Below the pieces are notes generated by a model, which saw only the letters and a program-made list of their open reading frames with translations, ran no database searches and was not told the DNA's origin. A program made the position numbers and the translations under genes. This document shows, one piece after another, positions 39,601-51,600 of a DNA stretch of 64,000 nt (position 1 is its first letter; the number at the start of each line of letters is the position of its first letter). Source of the DNA: Siphonodentalium dalli (lineage: Eukaryota; Mollusca; Scaphopoda; Gadilida; Siphonodentaliidae); contig CP136065.1 in assembly GCA_032622095.1 (NCBI GenBank), forward strand, positions 245,211,474-245,275,473, in the 5' to 3' direction.

Positions 39601-42600
39601 AAGCTCCAGTCATGGAAGGGTTAACCCACTAACCAACTACAGTAATGCTCTAAATAATCGACTCCTTAACCACAGCAGAATTATGGGTAACTTTTCAGGA
39701 TTTAGTTGGAAATATGGCTTGTTGGCATTCATCGGAAAGCTTTCGGCGAGAGCTTTCCGATGAATGGCAACAAGCCATATTTCCGACTAAATCCTGAAAA
39801 GTTACCCATAATTCTGCTGTGGTTAAAGAGTCGATTAATTAGGGCATTACTGTAGCTCCATTTTATCACACAGGTGACAGTTACATAAGCGCATGCATCA
39901 ATCCGACTATAATGACTGCATGAAATGGTGATTTAAAAAAAACAGTACTCAATAAAAATAGTCCCAACAGCGAGATCGTTGCATGATTGCTATTTCAATA
40001 TTATAAAGTTATTATACAATGTTGTGTACAGTATGTGTTTTTCTTGTACGAGTCCAGGTTGTGGTGAAAAGTCATATAGTGTCGAGTCCAATATGACTTT
40101 TCACCACAACCTTGACGAGTACAAGAAAATCCCATACTGTACACAACATTGTATAATGACATTTTTATTATCCATCTGTATGTTAATCCAAATTTTGGGA
40201 ATAAAACTTTTGTGGTTATTTTTGGTATTTGTCGGCACTTAATTCTCTATAAAAGCCTGTATTTTGATCATCAGAAAGCATGATTTGGAAAAGTAAAGAA
40301 GTGAAACGTCTGCTCAAATCCACCAGTGTTGCCCTCGCATCACAATTTCACCGATTCATTTCGCAATAGAGTTAATCGTGACGTCACGGAGTCCCGATAA
40401 AAAAGTGATATTGCACACTTGGGAGTCCAATATGACATTCGGGAGTACAATATGACTTTTTCCCGGACTATCACGTGGCGGCTTTTGCCCAATCGGAAAT
40501 GGTGTTAGTTAAGGGATGGATAATATTTATTTATATTTATTGTGGCCTGGCAGCATGCAGTTATTCATAGAGTTGTCAATGGGAAGGAAAACCAGCTCCA
40601 ATTGCACGCGATCCACAACAACAAACTGCAAAACAGTCTAGCATATTTGACTTTGGTACTGGGATCTACATGTATCTTCCTCCCAGTAAATTCGGACATG
40701 GGTGTTTACTTTTCGGTATCACTGGGTTGACTGGGGACACTGGACATATCAATCTGCACAATTTTATTGTCACAATCCTGTTGTGGCAATTTCACTTCCC
40801 TATCGATCGCCTTGGCATATAACATAGGACGCATGTTTCTTTGATGTGCCCATACATGTGATGTCATGCCCGATACCTGGGTTTGAATATTGAGAGACAT
40901 GCATAATGAACTTATATGTACGAGCAGCCTTGTGAGTATACAGTGTATATGATCAAATTTCTGACATGTTTACAGTATTATTGACAATACTCGCTCAGAG
41001 GACAAATCCTTCTACATGTATGTCACGGATCGCCGAGCGACTATTTTAAGATTTACAAATTATGGAATGGGACACGGCTGTCATTTTGTGAGTATAACGG
41101 TGTAAATGTATTTCATGTGCGGCAATCCAAATTTCACAATAATAAGAGCATGCCAATCAATGCATGTGGAACACGTTGTCGACTGAATGTTCTAAATGAT
41201 ACTATATTATTCCAGTCCACTGAAATCTGATTTTTTACTGTCCGGTTGACATCTTTCCGGTTGACACCTGTCTGGTTCACACGAATGTATACTGTTTATA
41301 AATATTAGCAAACTATTTCACAATTCACATAATGTACAATCAGTTTCTATTTGTTATTGATATCAATATCAATTTTGGGCGACATATAGTTGAGATATTT
41401 ACAAAGAGCCATAGAATGAAAGTCTAGCATAAATCGACCGCTTTCGAACCAATATTTTCTAACCGAATTTGAATTGAATATCGAGACCGAATCGAATATC
41501 GAATCGAACATTAACCCTTTACCCAACAAACCGGCCAAAACCGGCCAAATAAAGCTTCAACAGCCTAAAATATCTTCGGTCTGTCTCAATAGAACCATAC
41601 AAATATGGATATCATTGGAACCGGCTCCTTGACCACATTGTGATAGTTACAGTTATGCCCTGTGCCAATGCATTCTCTTATATATGCGAGTCGACCATAG
41701 GTCGCCTCGCATATATAAGAGAATGCATTGGCCTAAAAAAAAAACTTTTTTTAACACTTTTTACCATTTTTTCTTACATTCTTTAACAATTTTATAATTT
41801 TTAATGTGTTAAGCCAATGCATTCTCTTATATATGCGAGGCGACCTATGGTCGACTCGCATATATTAGAGAATGCATTGGCACAGGGCCGTTCTGTTGGG
41901 TAAAGGGTTAAATATTTGCAGGACGCTTGGTTGTTGGTAGGTAATGGTGGGTATAATACTTACAGCTACAGTGGCCTGTTCATTGTTCACATAGGATGTT
42001 ACTAGGTAGTTTCCAGGCAGTGAATATTCATGACTGAATGTGTTTTGGAAGATGACTGGCATTCTCCCAGCATCATCATCATAATCTGAGTTGTACATCA
42101 GCAATAAACTGTTTCCTGTTTTCATTGTGACGTTGAAATCTATCATTTCCTGTAAAATAAAATTTCTGTTTTAGTAAACAATTAAGTCAGGCACCCGCGT
42201 CAGTACTCATTAGCGCGCGCACCGCGTGTATTCTGTTCGGCAATTTCTTGATAGCCGTGGTCCCATGGGCATTTTATTTATAGATAATTGTTTTTTCCAG
42301 TTTAAAAGTCGAACTGCGCGACCAGGAGGCAGAGTCCGGTAAAAGGTGTAGTTGGGAATTTCAATTTTGTTCATTGTCCTTTATATTATTATGCCAATAT
42401 AGTTGATTTTTGGTTTGTGACAAGCTATGTCAATTACCAATAAAAAAAATTTAATAGATAATTTGTAAGTCTTATATTCCAACTTTTACAGATATTTTTC
42501 GTTCTGCAGCCTACTGATGGACATTCTATTAACAGCTGATTGGAGTAATGCGGACACTTTTATAAAATTCTATTTACGAGATGTCCACACAGGTGTTCTG

Positions 42601-45600
42601 GAATGAGTTCTGAAAGTTTCAAGGAGCTGTTTACATGTAAATGAGCAGTATTGGCATGCATGAAACTGTATATAATGTATATAGACAGCAAGCAAAAAAA
42701 AAAAAGAACAAAAAAAAAGTGTATAAACTGTATAATTAAAATTGAACAACATGGATGGAAGCATGAGACACATAATCAATCCACAGCAACAGAGGTGGCT
42801 TTGGAGTCAAGACAATTCTATATGAATATGTCAGGTAAGTGTTAGTTTATGATATAAAATTTATAGATTTGGACACAAGTCCAAATTTTATGAATAAACT
42901 ATACTTACCTGACATATTCAGGCCCACCCTAAATTATCCTCCCCTTCAATTATTGTCTCATGGTATGTTTTTGAGCGTCGTGAGATACTGAATGAAGAGG
43001 AAGCACGGATCACGTGACCACATAGCAGTTGTTTTTAAAAATGTAATCCGGAAACGGAACGAAACGAAACTGGATAGGGCCAGTTTACGACGAGATCGTG
43101 AATACAATTCTATATGAATATGTCAGGTAAGTATAGTTTATTCATAAAATTTGGACTTGTGTCCAAATCTATAAATCTGCAGGACAAACTTGTAAATAAT
43201 GTTGTATTAAAGCTGAGATCATCAGTCCTTCCCAGGAGACGGGAGCGATTGCTCTCGCACCTGTATGCACTCACAATTTTTAAATCACGGGTGCTAAATT
43301 TCGCACTCGTCTCTTGTCATAATATCTATAGTCACTGTAATTGTTGATTCATTATTGAACTATTTGAAGGTACAGTAATGCTCTAATTAATCGACTGCTT
43401 AACGACAGCAGAATTATATATGGGTAACTTTTCAGGATTTAGTAGGAAATATGGCTTGTTGCCATTCATCGGAAAGCTCTCGTGGAGAGCTTTCCGATGA
43501 ATGGCAACATGCCATATTTCCGACTACATCCTGAAAAGTTACCCATAATTCTGCTGTGTCGATTAATTAGAGCATTACTGTATAATTAGAACCTTTCACA
43601 TCTCAGTTAAATTATGGGCATGTGGAAGTGTAACTGGACATAGGTGTTTCCCACAATGACATTTTGTTTTATAAAAACCCAACTTGTGATTATATTACGG
43701 GCGCAATTACACCCGTCTTCTGAATTGCGAGGGCTAATAAGTGCTCAGCTCTCGCTGTGTTTTCCTCGTGGGAAGGACTGGATCATACCCCATATGATAA
43801 ATATCCCATGCGGTCAGAGAGTGCTCTCCGTAGTGCATAGACAATTGATACAGTAGTGGCAGGGCTGTCACTGATGAGGGGTGGGTTTCTTGGATCGGAG
43901 TAATCACATAATACATGATTTATGATCTCCCCCTCAGATGGAACCATGCATGTACAAAGCGAGCAACTGCATCCCATCCTAAAAATCCCAGGCTCTTCCA
44001 AAACTGATAAGAGGCTCTTTCGAATTTTGGCGGGTTGAATGGTATTATTTTGCATTACAGAAGACATATGCAATCTGATTATTGAACACCATCAACTTTT
44101 ATTTTTGCTTCCACAGATATGAGTATGTACATGTATGATGAGTGAGCCTTGTAGGTTAATATGGAAAGCCATCATTTATTTTCAAACAGAAGAACCAGAG
44201 GACAGGATGCATTTCCGCCCCATGTACATGCCTTATGTATCGAACGAATATATTCTTGCCTTAAAACATTTATTGAATATAAATGATCAAGTTGGCAACA
44301 TACGGTACATTACATTATTATACATTGAACGCAGAATATCTACATTTATGCATATGCTGTTTTCATTCAATTAATATTTTTGGGGAAAGAATGGAGCTCT
44401 CAGTTGCTGGTACAAACTTCTATATATGGTAATATGAACTTAAAACTGTAATTTGCTAAATGAAATTACAATTTTAATTTGCACTATTACGTAACACTGA
44501 AATGATGTTCTTTGAATCATTTCTGGATTAAGACTCCACAGATTAGCTCCTGAGTTAGGGGCTATGTTGGTTGACAAATCATTGTAACAGTTTTGTTTAT
44601 ATAAAAATGGTTTCAACATGCAAATTTTTTTTATTGGAGAACTATCAATAATGAATTTAAGAACAAAGTTAATCTATTTCTCTATGTGAATACAGACCTT
44701 GGTGGATACGAGTGAGGCCGATGCTGTGATGAGCAGACCGGTGATTGGATAGTCAGTTTGATACACACTGATGTGGCATTTGCCACCGCATGTTTCCCCT
44801 GTATTGACCCCCGAACATATCTCGGTACATCCCCACTCCTCTCTCTCTGATGCTGGAGGTAAGGTGTTTCCACACCAACATTGTTTCCCCTAAGAATATA
44901 AAATATGAGTCATGTGTTTTAACCCTTTCAGTGCCAAGTCCGATTTTTGTATCAACCCATATTTCCTTGATCATTTTTCAAATTTATTGATTATAATAAT
45001 GTGATACATTGATGGAAAGAGCTCTAAGAGCTCTTTCCATCAATGTATCATATTATTATAATCAATAAATTTGAAAAATGATTAAGGAAATATGGGTTGA
45101 TACAAAAATCGGACTTGGCACTGAAAGGGTTAAAGGAACATTATTTAATCATTTAATCATATTAACCCTTCCATGACTGGAGCTTCCTGAAATTTTGCAA
45201 AATAAATTTTTTACACAATTAATGTATGCAAACAATGAGTTATTGGAGACGGCATAACCTGTAAAGGCTGTCTTCCTGCTGTCTCCAAAACCGGAGGATA
45301 TAAAGAAATCATAGAATTATTTTAATTACTTAAATAAATATAGAATGTTTACATTTGTTTCGAAAAGTAGAAACATACTAGTAATAATGTTCGTCCATCG
45401 CTCAGCTAATAAGGCCAAAGAAAAAAGATAGTATGTTTCCGATAACGAAGTGAAAAATTAGGGTAGGTAGGTAGGGAATTTTTTTTTATTTTTTTTTTTT
45501 TATTTTTTATCCAGCTGCAGAAATATTGAATTACCTCGACCGAAAATGACATAAAATGCCAACTTGTGTTGTGGGAAAGTATTACTTGATAAACACAGCA

Positions 45601-48600
45601 CTAGGAAATATACTTTTAAGATTGATGAAAGATCAAACTTACTTCATGCTTTAATAAGGATGTTATTTATTTTTCACATACCACATTTTATAAATTTGGC
45701 TATAAACTTGGTATGAGATTGATGTCACTAACTTTTATAAGAATTTTACCCATAATACCGCCATTATACCGTACTTGTATTGTGACAACAACATCCCATT
45801 GTCTAGAGGTAGCCAGTGCACCCAACCTAGCATGCCTGGTTTTTGGAAACAGTAGCTGTACCCCTAACATATGTGGTCATAACCTATATACATGTATATA
45901 TACAGATACACACACGTCTGTTTATAGTGTTCCTACCGGTACTCTCAGGCTCCAAATAAAAGTGCAGGCCCAAATAATAGTGCACAGGAAAAATTCCATT
46001 GAAAGTTAAAACAGTGCAGACCCAAATAACTCTGAGCAAAACATCAACTATAGTTAAAAAAATTATAGTACATGTAGGTCAAGCATAGGAATCAACATAG
46101 TATGTGTCATGTAGAGTTTTATTCGATATTGACATGTTCACATGTATGCCATATACTTTTCATAGCCTCAAAATTAATAAACTTGCAGACTCAGATAAGC
46201 ACTGTGCAGGGAGGGGGGGGGGGGGGGGGGGGGGTCCCAAGAAAATAATAAATGGGCATGCATGTTTATTTGGAACCCATGAATATGTTCCATAAGTCCC
46301 AAACAAGGCATAATGGTAAAGCAGGCATGAGATCCACTCTCTTGAAATTAAAATTGCAAGATTCATGCCTATCAACCACAACCCATCACACACCTGTGGC
46401 TTTTGAGACAACTGTCACACTTCATGTCACTTATCACAGGCTTATGTTAGAAACCATGTGTTTTGCACCTAATGATTATCAATATTTATGAGCATTAGCG
46501 GTAAAAACAGTCGGCGGGTTATTTTTAGGGTCGGTCAATGTACAGAAACATAGTATCTTTTTTCTTTGGCCTAACATAGAATGTATAATATATCTGTGCA
46601 ATGTTTTGAGGAGATGAGGTCATATGTCGTTCATGATTGAGGTTCAAAATGAGATGAAATGGAATAAAATGGGGGAAGGTAAATATATTTAGGGAATGAA
46701 TATTCAACTATTACTAAATTGGTAAACTAAATTAAGAGGATTACTCACTGAGCACAGTCAGGACATCTATTGTATGTACATTTTGGTTTCATTTGGTAAG
46801 CAGTGTTCGCGCTGGACCGACACAAAATTTAGCCAAAAGTTTAGCCAAATGAAAACTTTATTAGCCAAATGAAAAAAACTTTCGCCAAATTTATTTTGGC
46901 CAAATTAAAAAAAACTATGGCCAAAAATTCATGCTTCCAGTCTCTATTTGGGGTCAAAAAAAGTTTAGCCAAAAGTTTAGCCAAATGAAATTTTTATTAG
47001 CCAAATTCGAAAAAGATTAGCCATTGGCTAATTTGGCTACCGACAGCGCGAACACTGTTGGTAAGTAGATAGGAATGTTCGAGAATAGTTGTTTTTAAAC
47101 ATTGGTCTTGTTGGGAGATCTTTAAGTCTATCTTCTAATTGGATCCATATATTTGGAAAATTATGTTCTGGTAAATCTTCTGAGAAAACACTCTTAGGTA
47201 TTCCGGACGTTAGCATTCCATTCTGACGAGTATTATTTTTTTAAATTGTGAACCTGTGCCAATGCATTCCCTTATAGTATCCCATAGGGAGCCTCGCATA
47301 TATAAGAGAATACAATGGCCTATAAAAATTATAATAATTTTTTCCTTGACCTTGTAAGCAAGTGCATTCTCTTATATGTGAGGCTCCCTATGGGAGACCC
47401 GCATATATAAGAGAATACATTGGCACAGGATCTTTAATGCTGCACCAGCACAGCTCCAGTCATGAAAAGGTTAAGCAGTCAATTCACTGAATACAATTCA
47501 TTGGTGACTTCTAAACTGTTGTATCCTCAAAAAAGCTAATTTTACAGGAGACCAAAAATTATTTATTTCTGCAGATAAATATAGGTTATCACTACCATGT
47601 TGGTCCATGTGCATTTCCGAGATCCGTCTTCAAGTGGAGCTACTTTCTCTGGGCCGTATATGCAGCCCAGAGAAGGCAGCAAGACTTGAGTACCTATCTC
47701 GGAAACACACAAAGTGGTGATGGCCAGTTTATCTTACAATTCACACAACAGATTATCATCTACAAGGTAGTATCTTAAGAGGATTATAAATGTATTTGTG
47801 CATATATAGATAATGAATTGCACAGTTGTCAAAAAAATATGTCAAAATAGATCCGAATAATCATACACACTAAATCACAGCAATATAATTTTGTGAAATG
47901 CAAACAGGTGTTTCGCAAACAACTCAATTAAATGGATATAATACTTCCCCTAGTAGATGTTTTAGTCAGATATTGTGAAAATTATAAGACTAATTGCATG
48001 ATGCCAATAGGCCGGTTTATCATATTTTGTTTACAAACGAAGTCTCTCCACTGCTCAATCACTATTGTCATCCAGGTTATGATCAAGCCTGAGTTTAGTT
48101 TGCAGAATGAGGTCACCAGAGGGTGTATTTAGTGACGCATAGCGGGCTAGCATGACTAAATTCACCCTCTGGGGAACCCATTCTGCTTAGTCCTCATCTT
48201 CTCTGGAAAGTTTCTTAATTGTCATATTTCTATAGAAGCTTCTTCACATAGATTCTATTTTTTAGTTTAGTTTCTCTATACATGTATCTCCAAATTGGCA
48301 CATTGCATAATCGAGGTTCCCAATGGGTGTACATCACAATATTCACCGTTTGGGAACTTCAATCTGAATCTATGTCTTCCATAGCAGATGAGGACATGCA
48401 GAATGAGGTCACCAGAGGGTGAATTTGGTGATGATAGCCCGCTATGCAGTACAGCATCACTAAATTCACCCTCTGTGGAACTCATTCTGCAAATGACAGG
48501 CACACTAAACTCAGACTTGGTTACGACTTGTTGCCATGCAGAATACAAGATTGAAAACCTCTTAGGCATAATTCACATGTATTGAGGAAAAATATATAGC

Positions 48601-51600
48601 TAAATTTTAAGATAATCTTTTTTATTATATGCTTGCCTCTAAAATAATGAAATATTACTGAAACGTAGATATGTATTTCTTAGAAGTCACAGTTAAATAA
48701 TATGATTTCATTATTCTACTGTAGCTTGCCGGTGTTTAATGCGAGCATGAATCAATATGCCAAGTACATACCGGACTCTTTCTTTCAGACTATATTGTAA
48801 TCATCAAAACCAATTAATTTCTCTCCATATCTTCATTTACCTGTGCTATCGCCACATAGATGAAGTTCAAGCTCCCGCATTCTGCAGTGCATTTGTATGG
48901 GTTCAGTTTCCATGCATTGTAGCCAGCAACAAAGTCTGTGTACATCCGTCTCCGACCCAGTCCAAATTCTTTGTAACAGCCACGATAGAGTGGTGGGTCT
49001 GCAATATGAGCGTATGCAAGCCTGGATTTAGTGTGCCTGACATTTACAGAATGAGGTCCCCAGAGGGTGAATTTAGTGACGCTATCCCGTATAGCGGGGT
49101 AGTATCACCAAATTCACCCTCTGGGGACCTCATTTTGCTTAGGCCTCATCTTCTGTGAAGTATCTAGAGTCTCAAATTAACATTGTTTTTCGTTTCTTTT
49201 CCATTCTGTTCAGTTTCTATATCCCTTATTTTGCAGAAGATAAAATGCATACCGGTAATCGAGGTGACTACTGGGTGAACATCACCAACTTCAACTTGGG
49301 AACTTCAACCTGATCTGATATAGGTCTCCCATAGCAGTTGAGGCCTAAGCAGAATGAAGTCCCCAGAGGGTAAATTTTGTGATGCCAGCCAGGGAAGAAT
49401 CCAGAGATAATTTGGGGACACCTGTTTCCAGCAGAGGATATGTACCGATATCCCAATATAACTTTAAAATACGGCTTCTACACCGAACCAACACAGATAC
49501 AGATGCATATATTATAAATATGACATAATATTTCTGATTTAAAAATTCAACATGCAAATGAAGGCTGTATTGCAACTGCAGATTTTTTATTTACAGCTCA
49601 TATTGTTGAATTGCCTTGAAAATTCAGGTTGACTCAATACTGTCCACTAGGAATTTGGGGTCATTTGGGCTTCTCAAGTTTGGGCGCCCATACCTGTAAC
49701 AGGTATCAAAACAGCCCTGGAAATTTCCCTGATGCCAGCCCTCTGGGGACCTCATTCTGCAAATGTCAAGACACAATATATCCAGGCTTTAGAGTATTTT
49801 AGGGATTATCGTTGGAATCATCAGGCCACGAATATAGGACCATAGAGCTCTTAACCCTTTGAGTGCCAGGTCGATTTTTGTATCAACCCATATACCCTGT
49901 GCCAATGCATTCTCTTATATATGCGAGTCGACCATAGGTCGCCTCGCATATATAAGAGAATGCATTGGCCTAACAATTTTTTTTACAATTTTAATAATTT
50001 ATTCTTATATTCTTTAACAGACTTATTTTGTAGGTTTAGGGCCGATGAGATCGGCCCCTGGCACTCAAAGGGTTAATGTCACAACTAGCCAATTATTTTC
50101 CCAATTTCTACTCTACAATTTCTGTACATGTAAAGTATGTCCGAACACAAGTAGGAATAAGTATATTCATGCTCTCCAACACTCAGAGCAGCTAGGATGA
50201 TGCTACACATCATATATGCCTATATTAATGGTGCCCCCCCACCCCGCCCTTTTAAAATTTCCTGGATCCGCTCCTGTGGATGAACAAATAATAGGGGTTA
50301 TTGGTGTTGAAGTGGAAATGCATAATATTTACCCTGAATGAAAATGAAAATAAATATGCAATGATTCCACCTATATTCAAAATAGCAATGTTTCTGGTAA
50401 CCCACCCACCCCCCTATGTAACCCCTGCCCACAAATTCATATGAAGATCATTTAGTCCACGATTATCATTTTCATGTGGAGTATGTATCAAACAACAACG
50501 GTACCTCCAGATGTTTAACCCATTGCTCGGCGATATATAGAGATTTATAGCTATAACTGATAGGTAGAGGGGTAATGTCGCAAGAGCTATACTCAACCTT
50601 CACCTCATAATTTGCAGTAACGTTATATTCAACTAATTAACAGGTCTTTTTCGGGTGGTTTCCAGAACACCAAAGTGGGTGGAACATCTTGATATATAAG
50701 TCAAATTGCACATGCGAGTGGAATTGAGTCGATTTGAGATTATAGATGCGCGCCCTATGAGTATACCATTTATTGAGGTCAAGGACGAGTATAGCTCTTG
50801 CGACATTACCCCGCTACCACCTCCATTGGTCATATAAATGAATAACTGCACCATGATTGTGTGTGAAATTTAAAATTGCAATGTTTGTCACTATTTGAGG
50901 TCTGCAGATGAGATCTATGACGAGAACATGTACAGTAAAACAACAAGCATTTAGTTCATGATTTACACGCAAAGTATGTGTTAGACATGATTGTGGCAGA
51001 TATTATCGCAAACTCCAGAACCCCCACACATGCATACAAGTACATGTATGGTACATGTATGTATATAAATTATATAACAATGTTTGTGATGCATTTAATA
51101 AGAACTACAACTCCCCGTACACACATACAAGGACATGTACGTGTATAAATCTAGAATGATATTAAAATATATAATCATGTTACAGTTTTTTAAAAATAAT
51201 TTACCAGGCTAAATGTTGAGTTTGTTGGATTGCCCTGATTTTTAATGTATATATCTACTGGTCTGTAGGATTGCCCTGATTTTGTATGTATATATCTACT
51301 GGTCTGTTGGATTGCCCTGAATTTTAATGTATATATCTACTGGTCTGTAGGATTGCCCTGAATTTTAATGTATATATCTACTGGTCTGTAGGATTGCCCT
51401 GATTTTGTATGTATATATCTACTGGTCTGTAGGATTGCCCTGATTTTGTATGTATATATCTACTGGTCTGTAGGATTGCCCTGAATTTTAATGTATATAT
51501 CTACTGGTCTGTAGGATTGCCCTGATTTTTAATGTATATATCTACTGGTCTGCACTGATAATGTTGAGTATGTTGGGTTGCCTTGATTTTTAATGTATAT

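Larger units (their letters stand above)
37943..41963 (-). other. Intron 5 of the polycystin-1-like gene
   Basis: About 4.0 kb, phase 0. Contains a 5S-derived SINE (38734-38870), a family A hairpin between 38-bp direct repeats (39567-39890), a palindrome (40011-40158) and an a-type TTAA MITE (41511-41911). I recognise nothing in 37943-38730 or 40500-41500. Confidence 0.7.
42150..44697 (-). other. Intron 4 of the polycystin-1-like gene
   Basis: About 2.5 kb, phase 0. Holds a paired repeat containing a strong GTAAGT motif (42817-43180), a family A hairpin (43371-43582) and a possible LINE remnant (43640-44075). Nothing recognised in 42150-42800 or 44080-44690. Confidence 0.7.
44890..48840 (-). 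other. Intron 3 of the polycystin-1-like gene
   Basis: About 3.95 kb, phase 0, splitting the WSC domain. Holds a b-like TTAA palindrome (44919-45133), a c-type scrap (45162-45200), a Harbinger-like element (45413-46571), a hAT MITE (46801-47057), a c-type MITE (47255-47476) and a C-family hAT (48084-48519). Nothing recognised in 47480-48080. Confidence 0.72.

Noticed and set aside
46160-46411. Frame with poly-Pro in the Harbinger-like element
   Set aside because: It runs through a poly-G/C homopolymer and shows no transposase features.
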